From NCBI GenBank assembly GCA_008107755.1, contig VIRH01000085.1:124001-188000 (forward strand): a stretch of 64,000 nucleotides of DNA, read 5' to 3'. The first letter of the stretch is position 1, and every line of letters starts with the position of its first letter. A program made the translations under genes and the position numbers. The notes under the pieces are model-generated. The model was not told the DNA's origin and made no database searches. It was given only the letters and a program-made list of their open reading frames with translations. The DNA comes from Rhodobacterales bacterium (GTDB lineage: Bacteria > Pseudomonadota > Alphaproteobacteria > Rhizobiales > Stappiaceae). Of this stretch, positions 44,753-54,700 are shown piece by piece.

Positions 44753-46120
44753 ATGCGTATTATTTCGGCTCTCCTGGTGAGCGTTTGTTTAATAAGTATA
44801 GCGAGCGCGGCCGATCTGCGTCAGGTCGTGCAGGAAGCCGTGTCGACGAATCCTGACGTTCTGGAATCCGCCGCCAACCGACGGGCACGCAGCTACGAGT
44901 ACCGGCGCTCTCAAGGTGCGTTTCTACCATCCGTCGAACTGTCCGCCGATGTCGGTCCCGAGCGGCTGGACCGGCCCAATTCCTTCAATGCGAACGAAAA
45001 CGACGAATGGCGCATTTCGTCGGAATTCACTGTTACCGTCGAACAATTGCTTTTCGACGGGCTGACTTCCGTCAATGAGGTCTACCGCCAGGCTGCGCGT
45101 GTTGACGGAGCCGCACTCAGGGTCCTGGAACGTTCGGAAGCCACTGCTCTGGATGCCGTGGAAGCCTATATCGACATTCTGCGGCACACGGCAATCCTTG
45201 CCAAGGCGCGCATGAACGTGAACAAGCACCGGACGATCTTTTCCGATGTCAGGGAACGCTTCGAGGGTGGCGAAACGGGTTCGGCTGACACCTCTCAGGC
45301 CCGCGAACGCGTCGCCGCGGCGGAAGTGATTGTAACGGAAGTCGAGAAATCCCTGCTCGACACGATCGCGAAATACGAACGCGTCGTCGGCAGAAAGCCA
45401 ACATCGCTCTCCCCGGCGAAGCCCGCCAGCATCCCCCCCGGCAGCGTGGCCCGTCTCGTCGACATGGCCGTCCGGAGCCACCCGACGGTACTCGCCGCCC
45501 TTGCCGATGCGGATGCCGCGAAATACGAATGGGACTCTACCAAGGGCAATTTCCTGCCGGAGATTGCCCTGCGTGGCCGCGCCACAGTCGGTGACGACGT
45601 CGGCGGGATCGAGGGACGCAACAACGAATATTCCGGCAAGCTGGTGTTCTCCTGGAACATCTTCAACGGCGGACAGGACACTGCCCTTTCCCTGGAATAC
45701 GGCGAACGTCTGACCGAGGCACAGATACGGGTCGACCGCGTGAGGCGGGAACTCAAGGAAGGCATCGAGCGGTCCTGGGCAACCGTCACCACGACATCAA
45801 GCCGCATCAAGGCCCTGCGCGATCAGCTTGCGTCCAACCGTCAGGTTGTCGACGGCTACCGGCAGGAATACGACATCGGTCAGCGAACGCTGCTTGATGT
45901 GCTGAACGCGGAGAACGCGCTGTTCAACAGCGAGATCGAACTGATCTCGGCCAAGGCAATCTATGCCTTTGCGACCTACCAGTTACGGGCGACCTCCGGC
46001 GACCTTCTCGACTATCTCAACATCACGCCGCCTGCGGAATCCATCGCTTCTCAGCAGGAAAATCGGTCGATTTTCCCTCAGAGTGTCGGTTTCAGCATCG
46101 AACCCTTACGCGATTTCTGA
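44753..46120 (+). CDS. TolC-family outer-membrane channel of the type I system
   Basis: Outer-membrane efflux protein of 455 residues. Signal peptide MRIISALLVSVCLISIAS ends near AA-DL. Two OEP repeats follow: the first near residues 20-210 (FTVTVEQLLFDGLTSVNEV) and the second at 235-430 (KLVFSWNIFNGGQDTALSLE, GQRTLLDVLNAENALFNSEI). It gives the outer-membrane pore for the exporter encoded next, in the position of LapE in the Pseudomonas adhesin system. First gene of the operon. Confidence 0.9.
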   Translation: MRIISALLVSVCLISIASAADLRQVVQEAVSTNPDVLESAANRRARSYEYRRSQGAFLPSVELSADVGPERLDRPNSFNANENDEWRISSEFTVTVEQLLFDGLTSVNEVYRQAARVDGAALRVLERSEATALDAVEAYIDILRHTAILAKARMNVNKHRTIFSDVRERFEGGETGSADTSQARERVAAAEVIVTEVEKSLLDTIAKYERVVGRKPTSLSPAKPASIPPGSVARLVDMAVRSHPTVLAALADADAAKYEWDSTKGNFLPEIALRGRATVGDDVGGIEGRNNEYSGKLVFSWNIFNGGQDTALSLEYGERLTEAQIRVDRVRRELKEGIERSWATVTTTSSRIKALRDQLASNRQVVDGYRQEYDIGQRTLLDVLNAENALFNSEIELISAKAIYAFATYQLRATSGDLLDYLNITPPAESIASQQENRSIFPQSVGFSIEPLRDF

Positions 46121-46302
46121 GGAAATACGGTAAGATTGCCGTTCCGGGAGACCGGTGAACAGTAACTCAAGTCTCCTGCACCGCTGCTCGTTCCGAGCCG
46201 GGCTTGCCTGTCGAATACGGCGAACAGTTGCCGCAGCTGGCAACAGGGCCCCTGGAGAGACGAGCCGCCGCAGGAAACCTGGCAAATGGGTCCCGACCCG
46301 AC

Positions 46303-48510
46303 ATGCTGCACAAGAACCCCGATCGCGACCCGGCATCCCAGTCCTCGCCCGGACCTGCGCAATCCGTCGACCAACTGGCGGAAGCGCTGAAATATATTGC
46401 GCGCGTTCATGGCTATCATGTCACCGACGCCGTAATCTGGAACGGTCTCCCCCAAACCGGTTCAACGCTGACTGTCGGGCTTCTCGGACGCGCCGCGGCG
46501 AACTGCGGACTGAATGCGCTGCCGGACAAGAGGGACCTGGATGCGATCCCGATCGCCGCCCTGCCCTGTATCGTGGCGACCAGGTCCTCGCAGATGCTCG
46601 TGCTCACAAGCATCAACAAGGATGCCGGCACCGTCGAACTCGTCGCCCCGGCGGACCTCAAGGGCACGCTTCACCGCCCGCTCGACCAGTTTCTGGAAGA
46701 ATACAGCGGCTATGCGATCTTCTTTCAGCCTGCTGCGGACAAATCAGGCAGAAGCGAGCGCGCGCTCGGCGGCAGGAGCGGACACTGGTTCTGGAGCACG
46801 GTCAGTTCTTACTGGCGCGATTATGTTCACGTTGCGATCGCCGCATTGCTGATCAACCTTCTCGCCCTCGCCTCTCCGCTCTTCACGATGAACGTCTATG
46901 ACCGCGTCGTGCCGAATTTCGCGATCCCGACACTCTGGGCGCTTTTCATCGGCGTTGCGCTGACGCTGATCTTCGATCTCATCCTGAAGATAGCCCGTGG
47001 GCAGATCATAAACGTCGCCGGAAAGCAGGCCGACAACGAGCTTGCGAGCAAGATATTTGCCCATGCTCTCGCGATTGATTTCGAGAAGCGGCCCGTCAGC
47101 TCCGGGCAGTTCGCGAACCACATCCGGGAATTCGAGAATGTGCGAGAATTCATCACCTCCTCGTCGCTCGTTTCGCTGATCGACCTTTTCTTCATCGGCA
47201 TTTTCGTCGCCGTCCTGTTCCTGCTGGTCGGACAGCTGGCGATCGTTCCGCTTGTTGCAATTCCCATCGTGCTCGCCATCAGCCTGTTCGTTCAGGCGCC
47301 CCTTTCCGGCGCCATCGAGAAATCGCACATGGAAAGCGCGATCAGGCACGCCATTCTGGTGGAGAGCATCGCCAACCTCGACACCGTTCGCGCCCTGAAC
47401 GCGGAAGGTCGCATGCAGACGAAATGGGAGCGCTCGGTCGCCGCAAGCAGCGCCGCCATCATGAAGGGCCGCTTCTGGGCACTTGTTGCACAATCGGGAA
47501 CCGGAATGGTTCAGGCCTTCGTCAGCATCGCCATCGTCGCCTGGGGCGTTTACCTGATCACGAGCGGCGACATCACCATGGGCGCCCTGGTCGCCGCCAT
47601 GATGCTGTCCGGCCGCGTTCTCGCTCCGCTCGCCAATGTCGCCAATACCCTGACTCGCCTGCGCCAGACCATGCATTCCTTCAAGATCCTGAACGACGTC
47701 ATGTCGACGGAAACCGAGCGCAAGCCCGGCCGGACCTACATCAACAGACGCATTGCTTCCGGCGCGGCGGAATTCAAGTCAGTCAGTTTCCGCTATCCCG
47801 GCGCGGAGAACGACAGCGTCAAGAACATTTCCTTCAGGCTGAAACCCGGTGAGACCGTCGGCCTGATCGGACGGGTCGGAGCCGGCAAGAGCACCATCGG
47901 CCGTCTCATGTCCGGGCTCTATTATCCCGGCAATGGCGCCATCCTGATCGACGGCACCGACACGCGCCAGTTCGATCCGGCAGATCTTCGGGCCAATGTC
48001 GGTTTCCTGTCCCAGGACAACGTGCTCTTCAGCGGTACCGTGCGCGAAAACATCAGCGCCGGCGATCCCTTTGCCGAAGACGATGCCCTGATCGAGGCTG
48101 CCCGCATAGCCGGAGTCGATGAGTTCATTGCCCAGAACCCGCTCGGATACGACCTGCAGGTCGGCGAAGGCGGACGGTTCCTGTCCGGCGGCCAGAAACA
48201 GGCGGTGGCGCTTGCCCGCATTCTGCTCCGCAAACCGCGCGTCCTGTTCCTGGACGAGCCGTCGAGCCATCTGGACCTCGCCTCCGAGCGCAAGCTCATC
48301 TCCCGCCTGACGGAATTCAACAGCCCGGACACCACCGTTGTCATCAGCACTCACCGCATGAGCCTGGTTGAGCTGACGGATCGCCTGATCACCCTGGAAA
48401 ACGGCCGGCTTGCTCTGGATGGCCCACGTCGGGAAGTTTTGCAGAAACTTCAGGAACTCGGGGCGGTGAACGCAGCGGGTCAACCTTCCCCGCAGGACGG
48501 CCGGCCATGA
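46303..48510 (+). CDS. Type I secretion ABC exporter, LssB/LapB type
   Basis: Fused membrane-ATPase exporter of about 735 residues. The first 150 form a C39-peptidase-like domain without a catalytic Cys (AVIWNGLPQTGSTLTVGLLG), as in RTX adhesin exporters, where it binds cargo rather than cutting a leader. A six-helix membrane domain follows (about 180-440). The ATPase has GRVGAGKST, FLSGGQKQAVALARILL and VLFLDEPSSHLD. I chose the ATG at 46303; TTG at 46204 would add 33 residues, and neither has a strong site. The HlyD gene overlaps its stop by 4 nt. Confidence 0.9.
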   Translation: MLHKNPDRDPASQSSPGPAQSVDQLAEALKYIARVHGYHVTDAVIWNGLPQTGSTLTVGLLGRAAANCGLNALPDKRDLDAIPIAALPCIVATRSSQMLVLTSINKDAGTVELVAPADLKGTLHRPLDQFLEEYSGYAIFFQPAADKSGRSERALGGRSGHWFWSTVSSYWRDYVHVAIAALLINLLALASPLFTMNVYDRVVPNFAIPTLWALFIGVALTLIFDLILKIARGQIINVAGKQADNELASKIFAHALAIDFEKRPVSSGQFANHIREFENVREFITSSSLVSLIDLFFIGIFVAVLFLLVGQLAIVPLVAIPIVLAISLFVQAPLSGAIEKSHMESAIRHAILVESIANLDTVRALNAEGRMQTKWERSVAASSAAIMKGRFWALVAQSGTGMVQAFVSIAIVAWGVYLITSGDITMGALVAAMMLSGRVLAPLANVANTLTRLRQTMHSFKILNDVMSTETERKPGRTYINRRIASGAAEFKSVSFRYPGAENDSVKNISFRLKPGETVGLIGRVGAGKSTIGRLMSGLYYPGNGAILIDGTDTRQFDPADLRANVGFLSQDNVLFSGTVRENISAGDPFAEDDALIEAARIAGVDEFIAQNPLGYDLQVGEGGRFLSGGQKQAVALARILLRKPRVLFLDEPSSHLDLASERKLISRLTEFNSPDTTVVISTHRMSLVELTDRLITLENGRLALDGPRREVLQKLQELGAVNAAGQPSPQDGRP

Positions 48511-49820
48511 CGACCGAGAACTGGAACCACGCCAGCGATATTCGCGACATCATCCAGACCAGGCCGCCACGCTACACGACGAACGTCGTGCGCATCGGAC
48601 TTGTCCTCTTCGTGGTCATGCTTGTCTGGGCCTACTTCGCCACGCTTGAGGAAGTCACCCGGGGGGACGGCAGGGTCGTTCCGTCCAGGCAGATCCAGGT
48701 CGTCCAGGCGCCTGACACCGGCATCGTGGAGCAGATCTTCGTGCGTGAAGGCGACATCGTCGAGGAAGGCCAGGCGCTCATCCAGATCGACGACACCACG
48801 TTCTCCTCCCAACTCGGGGAGATACGGCAACGGCGATACGCCCTTATGGCGCGCATCGACCGCCTTGAGGCGGAAGCAGACCAGACGGACCTTGCCTTCA
48901 ACGAAATGCTGGACAAGGCGGTTCCCGAACTGATCGCGGAGGAAGTCAACGTTTATCGCGACAAGAAGTCGAGCCTCGAAAACGAGCTGAGCGTGCTGCG
49001 CAATCAGGCCTCCCAGCGCGAGCAGGAATATCAGGAGCTGCTTGCGAAGCAGAAGAAACTTGAATCCGTGATCGAGCTGATGCAGCGCGAAGTGGAGATC
49101 AACCAGCGCCTGTATGAGCGCAAGGTCCTGCCGGAAATCGATTTCCTGCGCCTGCAGCGTGAACTGAGGGAAACCGAAGGCGAACTGGAGATTACCAAGG
49201 CGTCTGTGAAACGTGCCGACGCCGCGCGTGACGAAGCGAGCGAGCGATCAAGAAATGCGGTCTCCACCTTTGTCTCGGAGGCCCGACAGCAGCTTGCCGA
49301 GGCCCGCGGAGAACTGGCCGTCGTCAACGAAAGCATGAAGGGCGCTGCCGACCGCGTGAGACGCACCGAACTGACCTCCCCGGTCAAGGGCATCGTCAAC
49401 AAGCTCAACATCACCACCATCGGCGCCGTCGTCCAGCCGGCGGCCGACCTGGTGGAAATCGTGCCGCTTGAGGACAGTCTTCTGATCGAGGCGCAGATCC
49501 GTCCGCAAGACGTCGCCTTTCTGCATCCGGGGCAGAAGGCGCAGGTCAAGATCACTGCCTATGACTTTTCCATCTACGGAGGACTTGAAGGAAACCTGGA
49601 GCGTATCGGCGCAGACACGACGGAAGATGAGGAAGGTAATCGCTTCTTCCGCGTCATGATCAGAACAGATAAAAATTTCCTAGGGACGGATACCGATCCT
49701 TTACCAATAATACCGGGAATGGTCGCATCAGTAGATATATTAACCGGTGAGAAAACGGTCCTGGACTACATCTTGAAGCCGATCAAGAAAGTTCGGGACC
49801 AGGCTCTCAGGGAGCGCTAG
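48507..49820 (+). CDS. HlyD-family membrane-fusion protein
   Basis: Periplasmic adaptor of 437 residues, equivalent to LapC. A TM segment (VVRIGLVLFVVMLVWAYFAT) is followed by a split biotinyl-lipoyl domain (VVPSRQIQVVQAPDTGIVEQ early; TSPVKGIVNKLNITTIGAVV late). A long coiled coil lies between about residues 120 and 270 (QREQEYQELLAKQKKLESVI), ending in a beta-barrel (PGQKAQVKITAYDFSIYGGL). It links the ABC exporter to the TolC-like channel. ATGA overlap with the upstream gene. Confidence 0.93.
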   Translation: MTTENWNHASDIRDIIQTRPPRYTTNVVRIGLVLFVVMLVWAYFATLEEVTRGDGRVVPSRQIQVVQAPDTGIVEQIFVREGDIVEEGQALIQIDDTTFSSQLGEIRQRRYALMARIDRLEAEADQTDLAFNEMLDKAVPELIAEEVNVYRDKKSSLENELSVLRNQASQREQEYQELLAKQKKLESVIELMQREVEINQRLYERKVLPEIDFLRLQRELRETEGELEITKASVKRADAARDEASERSRNAVSTFVSEARQQLAEARGELAVVNESMKGAADRVRRTELTSPVKGIVNKLNITTIGAVVQPAADLVEIVPLEDSLLIEAQIRPQDVAFLHPGQKAQVKITAYDFSIYGGLEGNLERIGADTTEDEEGNRFFRVMIRTDKNFLGTDTDPLPIIPGMVASVDILTGEKTVLDYILKPIKKVRDQALRER

Positions 49821-49851
49821 CGTCTCGGCGAAAAAATGAGGCGATCGGCAG

Positions 49852-50826
49852 ATGGAACAGGAAGCCAACGCACCGGGTGTCCCGGCTGCGAACAGACGAG
49901 CTGTGCCCGGTATCTGGCGGGCTGGCATGTGCGCGCTGGCACTGCAGGCCGCGGTGTCGATCGCTGCGGCCACCGAAGCCAAGCCTGCAGAAGGTCTGAC
50001 CGCCTCTCCGCTCGCATCGGCCGAGCTCCGGCTCTCTCTACTGGAAACCGCGCCGGCGGAAACCGTCAAACCCGCCTTACACTTCACGCACCTCTCGGAT
50101 GCGCCTGTAGTCCGTTCCGTCACGTCCAGAATGATCCGCGAAGCGGACGCTCCGCTGCCGCCCGCGTCCCGGCCCGAAGCGAGCCGCACGGATCTCGCGG
50201 CAGCGTCTCCTGTCTCCGCAGAGCCCCGCGCCCTGAACCCGACGCTGTTGCTCGGAACCCTCGGCAAGCCCGTCTCGTTGACACCGGTCACAAACAGGTG
50301 GGCGAAGGCCCTCGGTGAACTGGAAAGCGACAGAGCCGGACGCTTCGGTTTCACAAGCTACACCGCGATCCTCGACAAGGTGCGCGACCAGCGCCGCGGG
50401 CTCCAGATCCCCCGGGTGAACTACATGGTCAACCGCCTTGTCTCCTATCGCGAGGATGCCCGTCTCTGGGAGGCGAGCGAGTATTGGGCCAGCCCTGTCG
50501 AAACCCTCGGAAAACGGGCCGGCGACTGCGAGGATTACGCCATCCTGAAATACGCCCTGCTGAGGGATCTCGGCGTCGTCGATGAAGACATGCGGATCGT
50601 TGTCCTGCGCGACACCGCCGCGCGGATTCACCATGCGGTTCTTTCCGTGCGTCATGAGGGCAATTGGCTCATTCTCGACAATCGGTTTTCCCGGGTCCGC
50701 TTCGAACGCGACCTTCCGAACTATCAAGCGCTCTACTCCGTGAACGCTGCCGGAGAATGGTCCCATATCGGCAAGGACGACGGCCCGGTCCGCCTGGCCG
50801 CGCGTCTGAATTCCGCCACAAGATAG
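49852..50826 (+). CDS. LapG-type transglutaminase-like cysteine proteinase (BTLCP)
   Basis: Periplasmic protease of 324 residues. The catalytic Cys lies in KRAGDCEDYAILKYAL, the His in ARIHHAVLSVRHE and the Asp in WLILDNRFSRVRF. LapG-type enzymes cut a di-alanine-containing site in the N-terminal retention module of surface adhesins and so release them. About 115 residues of low-complexity Ala/Pro-rich sequence separate the N-terminal hydrophobic segment (MCALALQAAVSIAAA) from the catalytic domain, longer than in a typical LapG. Its place directly after the exporter genes, beside the giant adhesin, supports this role. It differs strongly from the orphan BTLCP at 13268. Confidence 0.88.
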   Translation: MEQEANAPGVPAANRRAVPGIWRAGMCALALQAAVSIAAATEAKPAEGLTASPLASAELRLSLLETAPAETVKPALHFTHLSDAPVVRSVTSRMIREADAPLPPASRPEASRTDLAAASPVSAEPRALNPTLLLGTLGKPVSLTPVTNRWAKALGELESDRAGRFGFTSYTAILDKVRDQRRGLQIPRVNYMVNRLVSYREDARLWEASEYWASPVETLGKRAGDCEDYAILKYALLRDLGVVDEDMRIVVLRDTAARIHHAVLSVRHEGNWLILDNRFSRVRFERDLPNYQALYSVNAAGEWSHIGKDDGPVRLAARLNSATR

Positions 50827-50943
50827 ATCCGGCCCGCACCTGACGGCTTGGCGCCTGGGTTCAGTCGAAACAGGAAAAGATGATCGAATAGCCACAATTT
50901 TACCAGCTCCCCAAAGCTGGTCCGCGCGTGGTATAGGCTGGAC

Positions 50944-51684
50944 ATGGCAGCCAGACCTCAGAGCACCGCGATTCGACGCGCCAAGCGAGATCCCGCCCCG
51001 CTTCGGGTGGCAGCAGGCGGCTGCCTTCTGGGGATCGCGATCACGACGGCCGGCTTTGTGCTGGCAGACCATCAGGACAGGATGCTTTCGGCTGGCAGAA
51101 CAGTAGCTTCGGAAGAGCGAAGTGTCCTGATCAATGCCGTCAACAAGGCTGCCCTCACAGCACCGCGCCTCCGTCTCGAGGAACTCGCGGCCATGCCGCT
51201 CGTCACCGAATTCATCGCTCTCGCCGAGAACCAGCCGCAAAGCACGGATGCACGCGAATTGCGCGCGTACCTGAAGAATGTTCTCGCGGCCGCAACAGAA
51301 GAAACCGGACTTGCCCGCATTGCGCTGGAAACCGCAGACGGCACCGAGCTGATCGCATCTTCTAATCCGGTTGCAGACACCACTGGCTCCAAGGGGCTTT
51401 TCGTCGAGGCACCGCTCGCCGCCGATGCTGGGTTCCCGCGCACCACAGGCCGGCTGACCGGAGAAGTTCCGCACGGCCGGTTCGAAATTCTGCCGCCTCC
51501 GGGCGCGGACGGCACCACGATGACCGGAAGCACCGGGACGGAGCAAACTTCGGCAGGCGCTTTTTTCCAGGAAGACATTCCCGCCGGCACACGCCTTCTG
51601 TCCGGCCTCGCCGGCCTTTGCGTCGCGCTCTTCGGCGGCGTCGCCGCGGTCTTGCTGCATCGGCGCAGCGCTGCGACGCACTGA
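50944..51684 (+). CDS. Two-TM protein with periplasmic domain, adhesin-locus protein of unknown function
   Basis: Protein of 246 residues. TM1 is at about 20-41 (VAAGGCLLGIAITTAGFVLA), a periplasmic domain covers about 45-212, and TM2 is at about 216-237 (LLSGLAGLCVALFGGVAAVL), followed by a short cytoplasmic tail HRRSAATH. The periplasmic part reads like a Cache-type sensory fold (LVTEFIALAENQPQ, LARIALETADGTELIASSNP). It has no Trp and no GGDEF, EAL or HAMP domain. In the Lap system the LapG protease is held by the periplasmic domain of LapD. This protein occupies an analogous place but lacks the c-di-GMP part, and LapD's key Trp is absent. It may be a new protease partner or a cargo-specific accessory. 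I do not recognise a family. Confidence 0.75.
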   Translation: MAARPQSTAIRRAKRDPAPLRVAAGGCLLGIAITTAGFVLADHQDRMLSAGRTVASEERSVLINAVNKAALTAPRLRLEELAAMPLVTEFIALAENQPQSTDARELRAYLKNVLAAATEETGLARIALETADGTELIASSNPVADTTGSKGLFVEAPLAADAGFPRTTGRLTGEVPHGRFEILPPPGADGTTMTGSTGTEQTSAGAFFQEDIPAGTRLLSGLAGLCVALFGGVAAVLLHRRSAATH

Positions 51685-51750
51685 CGGCCGTAAGGCCGGC
51701 GCCTCCCGCGCCCTTACGAACGCAAGAGGCCAACCCTTTCCGGCAGACGA

Positions 51751-54700
51751 TCAGGCGGCGTGGACCGCCACCTGCACTTCCGATCCGTCGCTGTCCATCA
51801 CCACCCGGATGGTATCGCCCATGGAGGCATGATCGGTCATGATCGCAGCTTCCTGCCAGTCGTGGCCGGCTCCGGCGCCGTCCATGTCGACTTCCAGGTG
51901 CACGTTTCCGTCATCCCCCTTGCTCGCCCGCACGAACTCGCTCGCATCCACACCCGGTCCGAAGGCCCCGTCGAGCAATTGGCCGAGGTCGATCCGGTCG
52001 CCCTGATCGAAGCTGTAGTCGGTGATCACGTCCGCGTCTGTCAGATCGGACAGGATGAACGTATCCGCCCCTTCACCGCCCGTCAGGATGTCGGAGCCGA
52101 GGCCACCTGCGAGAATGTCGTCGCCATCCGTTCCGACAAGAATGTTGTCGCCATCGTCCCCTGAGATGACCGACGCGGTCACTTTCACCGTTACCTCGGA
52201 GCTGTCGCCGGTAGCAGGCGCATCGTGCATGTCCGTGTCGTCTGACCCGGATTGGTCGGCGACTTCTGTCCCTGTCTCGGTCACCGAAGCTGTTGTCGGA
52301 ACCTCAGGCTCATCGGCGAGAACCTCGACCGTGATGTCGCGGGTAACGACCGAGCCGTCCGCGAAGACCAGACCCAGCTCCACGCCATCCTGCCCCTCAT
52401 AGCCGCTGGGCAGCATGTAAGTAACGGTCATGTCGTCGGAAATTGCGATCTCGCCATGGGCGGGAGCCGTCTTCACCGTGATGTCGACGAGACCTGCCGC
52501 AACTTCCTCAGTGGAGGCGGTGTAAAGCACAAGCGCGGCCGCTGCCGCCATGGCGACGGACTGGCGCGTTGCATCTTCGCCGTCGGGATCGTCATTGGCA
52601 GCGCCGAAGCTGACGCCAACATAAGTTCCCTTGCTGCCATCCGCGAAGGTGTAGCTGCCTTCCGCGAAGACCGTGTTGCCATCGACCGTATCATTGACTG
52701 CCGCGGCATCAAGATCGATGGAGTCGATCCCCCGATCGGTGAGCGACAGGAGTTCGCCCTCCTGCGCGAAGCCGTCGGAGTTGGCGTCTTGCCAGACCTT
52801 GATGTCGGCAAAAGCTGCATCGCGGATATCGATGATGCCGTCGCCGTTCACATCCAGCGAAGCCAGGGCTTCGAGTGAATCCGCATAGCTGCCGCCGGCA
52901 AACACCTCGGAGAAAACCTCCGATCCATTCTCGATCGCGCCGGACCCATCCGAGTCCATCACCAGCAGCGCGTCCTCGGAACCGACCCAGCCGATCTGCT
53001 CCGCCTCGCCGTCTGCATCGATATCGAAGCTGACCTGCGCGGACAGATCGACACCGTCGCCATTCAGATCCAGCGCGATCGGGTCGGTTCCCGCGTGATG
53101 GACGATCTGCAGGTTATCGAAGCCGTAGTCCCCGGTGTTCGCGATGCCCTTGCCGCTTTCAGTGCCGCTTGTGACCTCAAACACAAGTTCATCGATACCA
53201 TTTATATCCGTGCCGCTGAACGTGAGCGTGCCAGTCAGAGTGACGTCAAAGCTGCCGACAAGGACTCCGTCCTTGTATCCGCTCACCTTCAGCTCATTCG
53301 CGGAGCCCAGGCTGACGAATTCCGCACCCTTGAAATCGAATGAATCTCCGTCCGGCGCCGTGATGTAGACAAATTTCGCCGCGGACTTGTTTATGGCGAT
53401 ATCTTCGTTGTTCTTGACGAACACATCGATCGCTTTTGAGTTTGAACTCGCCGTCGGGCTGCCCTCTGCACTCCAGTTGAGACCACCGTATCCGTCAGGG
53501 ACTCGCCCCCCGCCCTTGAGACTGTCGTCATCGAAATCAATCGTTGTCGTCGTGGGAGCCGCCGGTTCATCCGCCCCGTTGACCGTGATGGTGACGTCCT
53601 GTTCGGTGCCGTCAGCACTGGTCACCGTGAAGGTTTCCGTGAAGGACTCGCCCGTGCTCAGTCCCTGAACGCCGGCACTTCCATTGGCGACCGAGTAAGT
53701 CCAGTCACCATCAGCCGTGATCGACAGGCTGCCGCGCGCCGTGCCATCGCCGTGAGAGGCCTGCTTGAAGGTCACGGACGTGTCGAAGCTGTTATCACCG
53801 TCAACATCCGTGACACTGAGCTGACCGCTCGCAACGAGGTTGCCACTGAGATCGACCGCAACGTCTTCCTTCACCGCCCCGGAGACCTCGCCGGAGATCA
53901 CAGCTTCATCATTGCTGCCGCTCACCGTGATGGTGACATCCTGTTCGGTGCCGTCGGCGCTGGTCACCGTGAAGGTTTCCGTGAAGCTCTCGCCCGTGCT
54001 CAGACCCTGAACGCCAGCGCTGCCATTGGCGACCGAGTAAGTCCAGTCGCCGCCCGCCGTGATCGACAGGCTGCCGCGAGCCGAGCCATCCCCGTGAGAG
54101 GCCTGCTTGAAGGTCACAGACGTGTCGAAGCTGTTATCACCGTCAACATCCGTGACATCGAGCTGACCGGACGCAACAAGGTTGCCACTGAGATCGACCG
54201 CAACGTCTTCCGTCGCGGCCCCGGAGACCTCGCCGGTGATCTCCGCAGCGTCGTTGGTGCCGGTCAGCGTGATCTGGACCACCTGGGTGGCGGTGCCACC
54301 GTTTCCGTCATCGACTTCGATCGTGTAGCTGATGACCGACTGATCACCTTCAGGCAGAAAGTCGAAGGCTTCCCCGTTGCTGTTGAAGGCCCATGCGATC
54401 GAACCCTGTGCAGCGCCGCCTGCGACGACCGGATTGCTGCCGAGCGAGAAGAAACCCAGAAGTGCTGTGGGCGTGAAGAGGCCGTCAATCCCTGAACCGC
54501 TTGCCGAAACGGACAGGACGCTCGCCGAGACCGCATCGCTGAGATCCACATCGGCGACGGTCAGCGTTCCGGAGGTTGTCAGGCCGCTGTCGGTTTCCGT
54601 CAGCCCGTCCGAACTGCTGTCACCGGTTTCAACGGATATGACGGGGCTGTCGTTGCTGCCGTTGACAGTGACCTCGACGGTCACGAGTCTCGAGGCACCG

